Assembly: GCF_002236105.1 (NCBI RefSeq)
Contig: NZ_NIWU01000001.1
Location: 248,001 to 312,000, forward strand
DNA length: 64,000 bases
Reading direction: 5' to 3'
DNA from: Pseudomonas umsongensis
GTDB lineage: Bacteria > Pseudomonadota > Gammaproteobacteria > Pseudomonadales > Pseudomonadaceae
Part shown: positions 8,134-15,468 of the stretch, piece after piece
Numbering within the stretch: the stretch's first letter is position 1
Layout of the letters: every line of letters begins with the position of its first letter
Translations under genes and position numbers: made by a program
The notes under the pieces: model-generated
What the model saw: the letters and a program-made list of their open reading frames with translations, nothing else
The model's database searches: none
Told to the model about the DNA's origin: nothing

Positions 8134-8919
8134 GTGGTCAATCAGGAAGATTTGCGTCTGCAAGGCGCGGATAACTTTCGCAGCTTGAAAGGCATTCCCT
8201 CCCATTGTGGTCGCCGCATTGGCGGCGATATTCTTTTGCGCGCAGACCAGTTGCATGGGCTGACTGCTGAAGACTGGCAGACACTTCAGCGCCTGGGGTT
8301 GCAGACCGTCTGCGATTTACGCAGCGCGGGTGAGCGTGAACGTTACCCGAACCGCTTGCCCAATAACGCAATCCGGGAGTTGCACCTGGAGGTCATAGGC
8401 GATGTCCGGGCCGATCCACGCCTTGCCCTCATGCTGGCGAATAATCCGGTGGCGGAGGGTGCACGGGCCATGATGCTGGAAGTTTACCGGCGGCTACCGG
8501 GAATGTTGGCGCCCCGGTTGCCGGCGCTGTTCGAGTTGTTTTCTGCAGGCAAGGGCTCGGTGCTGATTCACTGCACGGCGGGCAAGGACCGCACCGGCAT
8601 CGCGGTCATGCTGCTGTTGCATGCCCTTGGTGTCACGCCAGAACACATCTTGACCGACTATTTGCGTTCGGCACGGCGTTTCAGTCAGTTGAGTGCAGAG
8701 CGTCAGCAGGCGATGAGTCATGCGGTGGGCCGGATGGTGGGCCAGTCGGTCAGCGAAGCGGCGTTCGATGCGGTAGTGGATGCCCGGCCTGAATACCTGA
8801 ATGCCGCTTATGCGGTGATCGAGGCTGAATACGGTGGCCTGGATCGCTATCTGCAGCGTTTCAGTGGTTTGAGTGGCACGGGCTTGCAGGCATTGCGAGA
8901 TACCTTGCTGGTCGCCTAG
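8134..8919 (+). CDS. Tyrosine/dual-specificity phosphatase-like protein
   Basis: About 261 residues, cytosolic. The P-loop HCTAGKDRTG begins at His146 (nucleophile Cys147) and defines a protein-tyrosine-phosphatase fold of the bacterial PF13350 type. The GTG at 8134 is preferred because GGAG at 8122 is correctly spaced; a TTG at 8128 overlapping the kinase stop is possible. Third gene of the operon. Its stop overlaps the stop of the convergent EamA gene in the tetramer CTAG. It may hydrolyse the phospho-intermediate made by the adjoining kinase, which is speculative. Confidence 0.85.
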   Translation: MVNQEDLRLQGADNFRSLKGIPSHCGRRIGGDILLRADQLHGLTAEDWQTLQRLGLQTVCDLRSAGERERYPNRLPNNAIRELHLEVIGDVRADPRLALMLANNPVAEGARAMMLEVYRRLPGMLAPRLPALFELFSAGKGSVLIHCTAGKDRTGIAVMLLLHALGVTPEHILTDYLRSARRFSQLSAERQQAMSHAVGRMVGQSVSEAAFDAVVDARPEYLNAAYAVIEAEYGGLDRYLQRFSGLSGTGLQALRDTLLVA

Positions 8920-9800
8920 GTCGCGGCGCGGGTCATGACCCGGGCCGGTTTCCATTGCGCCAATCCGATCCCCAGCAAAATTAAGCCGCCACCCACCGCG
9001 TGGTACAGGTGCAACGTTTCCCCGAGCAGCACGATCGCCAATACCGCGGTAAACAGCGGCACCAGGTTCATCAATACGGCAGTTTTTTCTGCGCCGAGGG
9101 TTTGCAGGCCGCGCATCCACAGGCCGGGTGCCAATGCCGAGGCGAACAGGCCAGCGAATAACACCAGTGGGATGTTCTTTGCCGTCAGGGCTATCGACGG
9201 TGCCAGCACGAAAGGCGGCACCAGCAGCAGGGTGCCGCAGATAATTTGCATATACAGGCTTTCCCAGGTTGGCAGGGGAATCTGCCAGCGCTTCACCAAC
9301 ACGCAATACAGCGCGTACGACAGCGACGCCGCCAACATCATCAGCTCACCTTGCCCGACCCCATGCTGCCAGAGTGAAGACAAGTCGCCTGCTGCCAGCA
9401 ACCAGGCCAGTCCGGCAAACGAAACCAGGGTGCCGACCAGCAATGTCGCGGTGGGCCGGGTATTGAGCACCGGGAAGGCCAGGAGCACGGTGAGTAGCGG
9501 CATGGTCGCCAGAATCAGGCCCATCGACGTGGCGCTGACGGTGTGTGCCGCAAAATACGCCAGTGACTGGTACAGCGACATGCCGAGCAATCCCAGCAGC
9601 CACAGCTTGGCCAGATAAGGGCGAATCTGACGGCGCAAGCGCCATACCCTGGGCAACAACACCGGTGACAACACCAGCAGCGCCGTCAGCCAGCGATAGA
9701 AGGAAATGGCTGCGGGGTCGATCACCCCGACCGACAGACGGTTGACCACCGTACTGGCGGCCCAGATCAGCGTGGCAAGGACGGGTAGCAGCAGATTCAT
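8916..9800 (-). CDS. EamA/DMT-family transporter
   Basis: 294 residues, inner-membrane drug/metabolite transporter with two EamA repeats and about ten hydrophobic helices; for example LPVLATLIWAASTVVNRLS at the N-terminus and VGGGLILLGIGLAQWKP at the end. The start at 9800 (MNLLLPV) is chosen because translation from 9845 would add a charged, Pro-rich leader. No clear ribosome site is visible for either. It is co-directional with the SDR gene upstream. Export of a metabolite is inferred. Confidence 0.85.
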   Translation of the reverse strand: MNLLLPVLATLIWAASTVVNRLSVGVIDPAAISFYRWLTALLVLSPVLLPRVWRLRRQIRPYLAKLWLLGLLGMSLYQSLAYFAAHTVSATSMGLILATMPLLTVLLAFPVLNTRPTATLLVGTLVSFAGLAWLLAAGDLSSLWQHGVGQGELMMLAASLSYALYCVLVKRWQIPLPTWESLYMQIICGTLLLVPPFVLAPSIALTAKNIPLVLFAGLFASALAPGLWMRGLQTLGAEKTAVLMNLVPLFTAVLAIVLLGETLHLYHAVGGGLILLGIGLAQWKPARVMTRAAT

Positions 9801-9890
9801 CAGGGTGCGCCAACGTTGAGGGTGCGCCGGGCGCACCGGGACCAAGGCCGCTTTCGCGGCGATCAGTGAATGCCGGACTGCGTGTGCGCG

Positions 9891-10736
9891 TTATTCGCTG
9901 GCAGCGTTACGAGCGGCAATGGCAGCGGCAAAGTCGCGCTTGAGCGTCGGGAAGTAAGCAATCTGCCCACCCATGCCGCCGGCTATGTCGATCGAGGCAG
10001 CGCTGATGAAGCTGGCATATTCGCTGGCCAGGAACAGCGCCATGCCGGCAACGTCTTCAGGCTTGCCGTAGCGTCCGAGCGGCACGACTTTCATCACCAT
10101 GGCGTCGAACTCCTCGCGACTCACGCCCGGCCCCATCTCTTTGTAATGACGGTCCCACTGGCCGGTATCGATCCAGCCCATGTTCAGGCTGTTGACCAGG
10201 ATATTGTCCTTGGGCAGGGACATGCCCAGCGAGCGGGAGAGGGCGATGCACGACGCGCGGTTGATCACCGAAGGAATGCCGTCTGGCGTCGGAATCGCGC
10301 CGGCCAGGGCGTTGATTTCGATGATTCGCCCCCAACGCTGTTCACGCATGAACGGCACCACGGCCTGGACGAAACGAAAATGCCCCATCTGCAGGATGTT
10401 GGCATGTTCGAGGATGGCCTCCGGCGTCAGGGTATCGAGATTACCGCCGCGTCCTTGACCCGCATTGTTGACCAGCACATCGACACCGCCCCAGGCGTGT
10501 GCAACTTCGGCGACGAAAGCCTTGACTCCCTCACTGTCGGTCACGTCAACCGCTCGGGCAATGACCGCCTGGGCGTGTTCCGCGAGCTGCGAACCCACCT
10601 CGCGGACGTCTGCCTCACTGCGGGCGCAAATCGCTACCCGCGCCCCTTCAGCCGCGAAAGCCCGGGCGATGGCCAGGCCGATGCCCCGGGAAGCACCCGT
10701 GATGATCACGCGCTTTGCACTCAAATCAATGTTCAT
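9891..10736 (-). CDS. SDR-family protein with altered active site
   Basis: 281 residues. The Rossmann cofactor loop TGASRGIG and the VNNAG element are intact, and AGGAG precedes the start. The YxxxK catalytic motif aligns with SVINR, and the catalytic Ser region reads NALAG, so Tyr, Lys and Ser are all replaced. It may be an unusual dehydrogenase or non-catalytic. The minus-strand pair SDR-EamA is divergent from the DUF1302 operon across a 420-bp spacer that contains a shared dyad operator. Confidence 0.85.
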   Translation of the reverse strand: MNIDLSAKRVIITGASRGIGLAIARAFAAEGARVAICARSEADVREVGSQLAEHAQAVIARAVDVTDSEGVKAFVAEVAHAWGGVDVLVNNAGQGRGGNLDTLTPEAILEHANILQMGHFRFVQAVVPFMREQRWGRIIEINALAGAIPTPDGIPSVINRASCIALSRSLGMSLPKDNILVNSLNMGWIDTGQWDRHYKEMGPGVSREEFDAMVMKVVPLGRYGKPEDVAGMALFLASEYASFISAASIDIAGGMGGQIAYFPTLKRDFAAAIAARNAASE

Positions 10737-10788
10737 GCTGGCTCCTGTTGTTTTTTTTCTGCCGGTCCGCTTGCGGGTTTTCCTGCCT

Positions 10789-10809
10789 GACCCCCGTATT
10801 CAGGGGGTC
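10789..10809. repeat. Hairpin GACCCCC-N7-GGGGGTC
   Basis: Perfect 7-bp arms with a 7-nt loop in the leader of the minus-strand SDR gene. No T-run follows on either strand, so it is not a classical terminator. It may be an RNA structure or attenuator. Confidence 0.5.
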
Positions 10810-10856
10810 TGCCCGGACTATTGAAAGCCCAAAGAGGTCATTCGTCAAAGATTATT

Positions 10857-10881
10857 TGAACGTTTATGTGTTTTGTGTGCA
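10857..10881 (+). promoter_or_regulatory. Shared dyad operator, copy 3
   Basis: TGAACGT-N11-GTGTGCA between the divergent SDR and DUF1302 genes. Half-site spacing is identical to the other copies. It lies 276 bp before the DUF1302 start and 121 bp before the SDR start, so it may serve either side. Confidence 0.55.
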
Positions 10882-11156
10882 GTATTGCCCCGGGCGACAC
10901 CGTTGGCTAAAACAGATAGCCAAGGAATCGCGGTTAAAATTCTGAATAGAGAACTGCAATCTTTATGTGGAATTTTACATTGCGATCCGTTACGGTGGCT
11001 TTCAGCTGAGGAGGGAAGTGGTCCTGGATGCGTGCCAGGCCTCTCGAGCGGACTGTCCAGGCGGGACATGCATCGATCCTGTGGGGTTTCGCAGATCGCT
11101 GGAATGACTGTTTGAACGCACTTAACGTCAGAAAATAAAAATAAAAGGTAGTGTGT

Positions 11157-12818
11157 ATGAAAGAGAAGACCAAACAGGGTCGGCGGGTGCTGACTCAAGG
11201 TGCTCTGACACTGTTGATGGTTGGCAGTGCACAGGGTTTGATGGCGGCCTCGTTCGACATGTCGAACCCAGACTACCGCGTGCGTTGGGACAATACGGTC
11301 CGTTACAACCTGGGGATGCGGACCGACAGTCAAGACAGCCACATCATGAATACGCCGAACTACGACGAGTCGGACGGCAAGTTCGATAGAAACGAGATCG
11401 TGACAAATCGTCTCGATCTGTTTAGTGAGTTCGATTTTTCCTATCTCAACGATTGGGGTGCTCGTCTCAGTGCTGCCGGCTGGTATGACCAGGCCTACGA
11501 TGACGACAAAGTCCACAGCAACATTCCAGGGTTCGCGACCAGCTACCACAACAACAAGTACAGCGGTGAAGTGGACCGCTACATGAACGGTCCTTCGGGC
11601 GAAATTCTCGATGCGTTCCTCTGGAAAAACTTCAACGTCGGCGAAATACCGGTCAACGTGAAAGCCGGTCGCCACACCAACTACTGGGGTGAGGGCCTGC
11701 TCATCGGCGCGCATGCCGTGTCTTATTCCCAGGCGCCAAGTGATGGCGTGAAAGCCTCGACCAGTCCTGGTATCGAAACCAAGGAAGTGTTCCTGCCAGT
11801 CGGGCAAATATCGGCCAAGGCGCAACTCACCGACCATCTCTCTGTTGCCGCTCAGTATTTCTACGAATGGGAACCGACTCGCATACCTTACGGGGGCACG
11901 TACTTTGGTGGTGCCGACCCATTGTTCGAAGGCCCGGACCAGCTACCGTTGGCCGCCAACGGCTCGACCCTGCAACGTCAGGATTCGAAATTCGGGCGTG
12001 ATGGCAAGAACTGGGGCGTGATGGGCAAACTCAACGTCGAAGAAATCGAATCGACCTTCGGCGCCTACTACCGTCAGTTCGACGATTACCAGCCTTGGCT
12101 GGCCCCGGAAATCAAGGCAGCAGCGGGCTCCTATCGGGTGATTTACCCACGTGGCGTGAAGCTCGCGGGCCTCAGCTTCGCCCGGGTCTTCAACACTGTG
12201 GCGGTCGGTACCGAATTGTCCTATCGGATGAACGGCGCATTGAATGCCACCGGCGTCAGTGCCCTGGACGATGAAGGTCCTCGCGGTGACACCATCCACT
12301 TCATTGCCAACGCTGTTTACGGCGTGCCGCGTAACTTTATTTCGAACAACGGCACGCTGGTTGGTGAATTCGCGTACAGCCATCTGGATCGGGTGACCGA
12401 GCACGAAGAGTTGTACAAAGGGGTTGGCGAGAATGCTTGTACCGATGCCAGAAACCCTCGCAGCCCCGGCTCCGGCGATGAGTCCGATGGTTGCTCGTCG
12501 AAGAACTACTACGCAGTTGCCGTCAACTACACGCCACAGTACATTCAGGTCCTGCCTTCCTGGGACCTGGATGTCCCAATGACTGTCAACTACGGCCTGC
12601 ATGGCAACGCCCCGACTGCCGGTGGCGGTAACGAAGGCGCGCTGTCCTACTCAGTCGGCCTGAAGGCCACTTATGCCCAACTCTATGAGTTCGGCTTGCG
12701 TTACGCAGACACCAAGGCCCAACCCAAGCATCTGGCCAACGGCACTGTAGCCGGTAACGGTCCGGTCGGTGGTACCGACCGCGGCTGGCTGGCATTTACC
12801 TTCAAGACCTCCTTCTGA
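11157..12818 (+). CDS. DUF1302 outer-membrane protein
   Basis: 553 residues. An N-terminal signal peptide (Arg/Lys-rich start, hydrophobic core, cleavage near LMAASF) is followed by a long beta-strand-rich chain ending in Phe (TFKTSF), as expected for an outer-membrane barrel. ATG 11157 is preferred over the GTG at 11151 because of AAAAGG spacing. First gene of a DUF1302-DUF1329-YCF48-RND set that recurs in degraders of steroids and other hydrophobic compounds. A role as a resin-acid channel is inferred. Confidence 0.85.
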   Translation: MKEKTKQGRRVLTQGALTLLMVGSAQGLMAASFDMSNPDYRVRWDNTVRYNLGMRTDSQDSHIMNTPNYDESDGKFDRNEIVTNRLDLFSEFDFSYLNDWGARLSAAGWYDQAYDDDKVHSNIPGFATSYHNNKYSGEVDRYMNGPSGEILDAFLWKNFNVGEIPVNVKAGRHTNYWGEGLLIGAHAVSYSQAPSDGVKASTSPGIETKEVFLPVGQISAKAQLTDHLSVAAQYFYEWEPTRIPYGGTYFGGADPLFEGPDQLPLAANGSTLQRQDSKFGRDGKNWGVMGKLNVEEIESTFGAYYRQFDDYQPWLAPEIKAAAGSYRVIYPRGVKLAGLSFARVFNTVAVGTELSYRMNGALNATGVSALDDEGPRGDTIHFIANAVYGVPRNFISNNGTLVGEFAYSHLDRVTEHEELYKGVGENACTDARNPRSPGSGDESDGCSSKNYYAVAVNYTPQYIQVLPSWDLDVPMTVNYGLHGNAPTAGGGNEGALSYSVGLKATYAQLYEFGLRYADTKAQPKHLANGTVAGNGPVGGTDRGWLAFTFKTSF

Positions 12819-12848
12819 TAAATCCAACAAGAATCGGAGAATGTGTTC

Positions 12849-14207
12849 ATGAAACGACAACTTGCCTTATCCATTGCCCTGATGAGCATGGCGACCTACA
12901 CCCTGGCGGCAGGCGGTGACGCTTCCGAACTGGGCAAAAGCCTCACCCCGTTCGGGGCGATCAAGGCGGGTAACGCCGAGGGCACCATCCCTGCCTATGA
13001 CGGTGGCCTGACCAAGGCACCGGCCGGCTTCGTACCCGACAGCGGGTTCTGGGTCGATCCGTTCAAGGATGAAAAACCACTATTTCGTATCGATGCCAAA
13101 AACGTCGACAAGTACGCGGACAAGCTCAGTGAAGGGCAAAAAACCCTCATCAAGAAGTACCCGACGTATTACATCGACATTTATCCAAGCCACCGTACGA
13201 CCGCCTATCCCCAGGCCGTGCTGGATGCCACCGTCCGCAACGCCAGCAGTTGCACGATTCAGAAAGACGGCCTGGCGGTCGATCCGTCCTGCCGTGGCGG
13301 CTTGCCGTTCCCGATCCCGAAGACCGGCAACGAAGTGATGTGGAACCAGCAGGTGCGCTACAAGATCGGCACCGGTTACTCAACCACTTCCTCTTCGAAC
13401 AGCTGGGTGGTGGACGCCAATGGCTCGATCACCAAGACCGCTGAGCAAGCGACCTTCGAAGAGACACCGTACTACCAGGTCTCCCAGGCCGATCGTGATT
13501 CACTGATGTATGCCCGAGTGTTCTCGCGCAATGACTATCCGGCGCGCCGCTCCGGTGAAGTCGTGGTGCTCACCGACTTCCTCGACCCACAGGCCAAGGC
13601 TCGTCGTTCCTTCAGCTACTCCCCGGGTCAGCGTCGCGTCAAGCTGGCGCCAGAGTTCGCCTTCGATACGCCTGTGGCCAGTCAGGGCGGTGTGACACTG
13701 TTCGATGAGCTGCAAATGTTCTCCGGCAGCCAGGATCGGTTCGACTACAAACTGGTCGGCAAAAAAGAGATGTACATTCCGTACAACGCCTACAAGTTCT
13801 ACTTCGGTACCAAGCAGGAAGATCAGTTCATGCCGCACCACGCCAACCCGGCCAACGAGCGTTGGGAGCTGCATCGGGTGTGGGTCGTGGAGGCGACGTT
13901 GAAGCCGGGCATGCGCCACGTCTACAGCAAACGTACCTATTACCTGGATGAAGACACCTTCGGTGTAGGCCTGTATGACGCCTGGGACAAGAGCGGCGCG
14001 TTGTATCGCTCGATCTTCCTCAGTGGCGTACAGCTCTACGACAAGAACATTCCCTACAACGTGAAAAACGTCGTTTATGACTTCAACAAAGGCATGTACG
14101 CGTTGCTCAACGATGGGCTCAAAGGTGGTTACAAGTTCTATGACAAACCGCTCAGCGAGCGCGACATGAACCCTGAAGCCATCGTAGCCCGGGTCACTCA
14201 ACGCTGA
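12849..14207 (+). CDS. DUF1329 exported protein
   Basis: 452 residues with a Sec signal (MKRQLALSIALMSMATYTLAA) and the conserved C-terminal block VQLYDKNIPYNVKNVVYDFNKG. Start 12849 is set by GGAG at about 9-bp spacing. It lies 30 bp after the DUF1302 gene. DUF1329 proteins are commonly encoded next to DUF1302 barrels and are thought to work with them at the outer membrane; the mechanism is unknown. A diverged second copy survives only as a C-terminal fragment at 5299-5502. Confidence 0.88.
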   Translation: MKRQLALSIALMSMATYTLAAGGDASELGKSLTPFGAIKAGNAEGTIPAYDGGLTKAPAGFVPDSGFWVDPFKDEKPLFRIDAKNVDKYADKLSEGQKTLIKKYPTYYIDIYPSHRTTAYPQAVLDATVRNASSCTIQKDGLAVDPSCRGGLPFPIPKTGNEVMWNQQVRYKIGTGYSTTSSSNSWVVDANGSITKTAEQATFEETPYYQVSQADRDSLMYARVFSRNDYPARRSGEVVVLTDFLDPQAKARRSFSYSPGQRRVKLAPEFAFDTPVASQGGVTLFDELQMFSGSQDRFDYKLVGKKEMYIPYNAYKFYFGTKQEDQFMPHHANPANERWELHRVWVVEATLKPGMRHVYSKRTYYLDEDTFGVGLYDAWDKSGALYRSIFLSGVQLYDKNIPYNVKNVVYDFNKGMYALLNDGLKGGYKFYDKPLSERDMNPEAIVARVTQR

Positions 14208-14302
14208 TGTGAGTCGCCTGTCCTGCCCGTCGGTTTGCGCATCAAGCCTGGCGGGTAGAACAGGTGGGTTCTGCCATGCGGGATGGTTAAGGAATAAAAA
14301 TA

Positions 14303-15433
14303 ATGATTAGCCCTTGCCCTGCTTCTGTTCTTTTTTCCAAGTCGCGCCTACTGCTTGCGGTTGCGTTGACCGTAGGTGTCAGTTCGTTGGTGGCGATGCC
14401 TGCTTATTGCGCGGCTGCGCCTTCCACCGATACGCTGGACGTACCGGCGCAACGGGTGGACGAGCGGCTGCCCGCACCCTTGTTGTCGGTCGCCAGGGCT
14501 GGCGATGCGATGATCAGCGTCGGTCTCCACGGATTGATCCAGCGCTCCACCGACGCGGGACGAACCTGGCAGCAGGTCGACAGTCCGGTGTCCAGCGATC
14601 TGGTGCAAGTGCGGTTTCGCGATGAGCGAAATGGCTGGATCGTCGGTCACGATGCCCTGGTGCTGCACACCACTGATGGCGGTCACAGCTGGCAAGTGCA
14701 GCTCGACGGGCGCCGCCTGTTGACACTGCTTAATGCCTACTACGGTCCGCGGTCCGAAAAAGGCGACGAATCCGCGGCCCTGGTAGTCAGGGAAGTGGCA
14801 ATGGCCGCCGGTACCTCGGCGACCCCGGGCGTATTGGCCGCACCCTTTCTGGATGTGATGTTCGATGAACAAGGCAACGGCTTTGCCGTGGGTGCCTTCG
14901 GGCTGTTGTTGCACAGCACTGACAACGGCCAGAACTGGGAGCCGTGGATCGAGCGCAGTGACAATGAGCGGCGCATGCACCTGTATGGCCTGGCTCAGCA
15001 AGCGGGCACTTTCTATATCAGCGGCGAACAGGGGCTGTTGATGCGCCTGGATCGTCAGCAACAACGTTTCGTGAAAATCGAAACGCCCTACACCGGCACC
15101 TACTTCGGCGTCCGCGCCTACGATCATTTGCTGCTGGCTTACGGGCTGCGCGGCAATCTGTTCGCCAGCCGCGATGACGGGCAGCAATGGCAGGCCGTGG
15201 AAACCAACCTCAATAGCAGTCTGGTCAGCATCGTCGAGCAGGGCAACGCCTTGATCGTCGTGAGCCAGGGCGGGCAACTGGTCAGCGTTGATCGCCAGAG
15301 TTTGCAAGTCACGCCGCTGGCGGATGCGCGAATGGGTGAGGTTTATGCAGCCAGTGCCACCAACCAGGCTGGGAGCCTGGTTGTCACGCGCTTTAGCGGC
15401 GCCAAGGTCATCGATATCGCCCAGGCCAACTGA
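14303..15433 (+). CDS. YCF48-like beta-propeller exported protein
   Basis: 376 residues with an N-terminal signal peptide (hydrophobic run LLLAVALTVGVSSLVAMPA). Repeated BNR/YCF48 elements such as STDAGRTWQQV, TTDGGHSWQV and STDNGQNWEPW indicate a six- or seven-bladed propeller. AAGGA precedes the start. It is encoded between the DUF1329 and RND genes, so it is likely a periplasmic assembly or adaptor partner of the exporter. No enzymatic residues are evident. Confidence 0.85.
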   Translation: MISPCPASVLFSKSRLLLAVALTVGVSSLVAMPAYCAAAPSTDTLDVPAQRVDERLPAPLLSVARAGDAMISVGLHGLIQRSTDAGRTWQQVDSPVSSDLVQVRFRDERNGWIVGHDALVLHTTDGGHSWQVQLDGRRLLTLLNAYYGPRSEKGDESAALVVREVAMAAGTSATPGVLAAPFLDVMFDEQGNGFAVGAFGLLLHSTDNGQNWEPWIERSDNERRMHLYGLAQQAGTFYISGEQGLLMRLDRQQQRFVKIETPYTGTYFGVRAYDHLLLAYGLRGNLFASRDDGQQWQAVETNLNSSLVSIVEQGNALIVVSQGGQLVSVDRQSLQVTPLADARMGEVYAASATNQAGSLVVTRFSGAKVIDIAQAN

Positions 15434-15468
15434 CGCCGTCGGCACGATTCCCCTACGAGAAAGAAAAA

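Larger units (their letters stand above)
10737..11156. other. 420-bp divergent regulatory region
   Basis: Separates the minus-strand SDR/EamA pair from the plus-strand DUF1302 operon. It holds a GACCCCC hairpin (10789-10809), a shared dyad operator (10857-10881) and an AT-rich leader. No supported small gene was found; an open frame on the minus strand here runs on as antisense to the porin gene. Confidence 0.6.

Noticed and set aside
10980..11060. Possible sigma-54 -24 box (TGGCACG on the minus strand)
   Set aside because: The required TTGC at -12 is absent at the correct spacing (CAGG instead).
10845..11837. Minus-strand frame spanning the DUF1302 leader
   Set aside because: Mostly antisense to the porin; the leader part lacks a ribosome site and domain.
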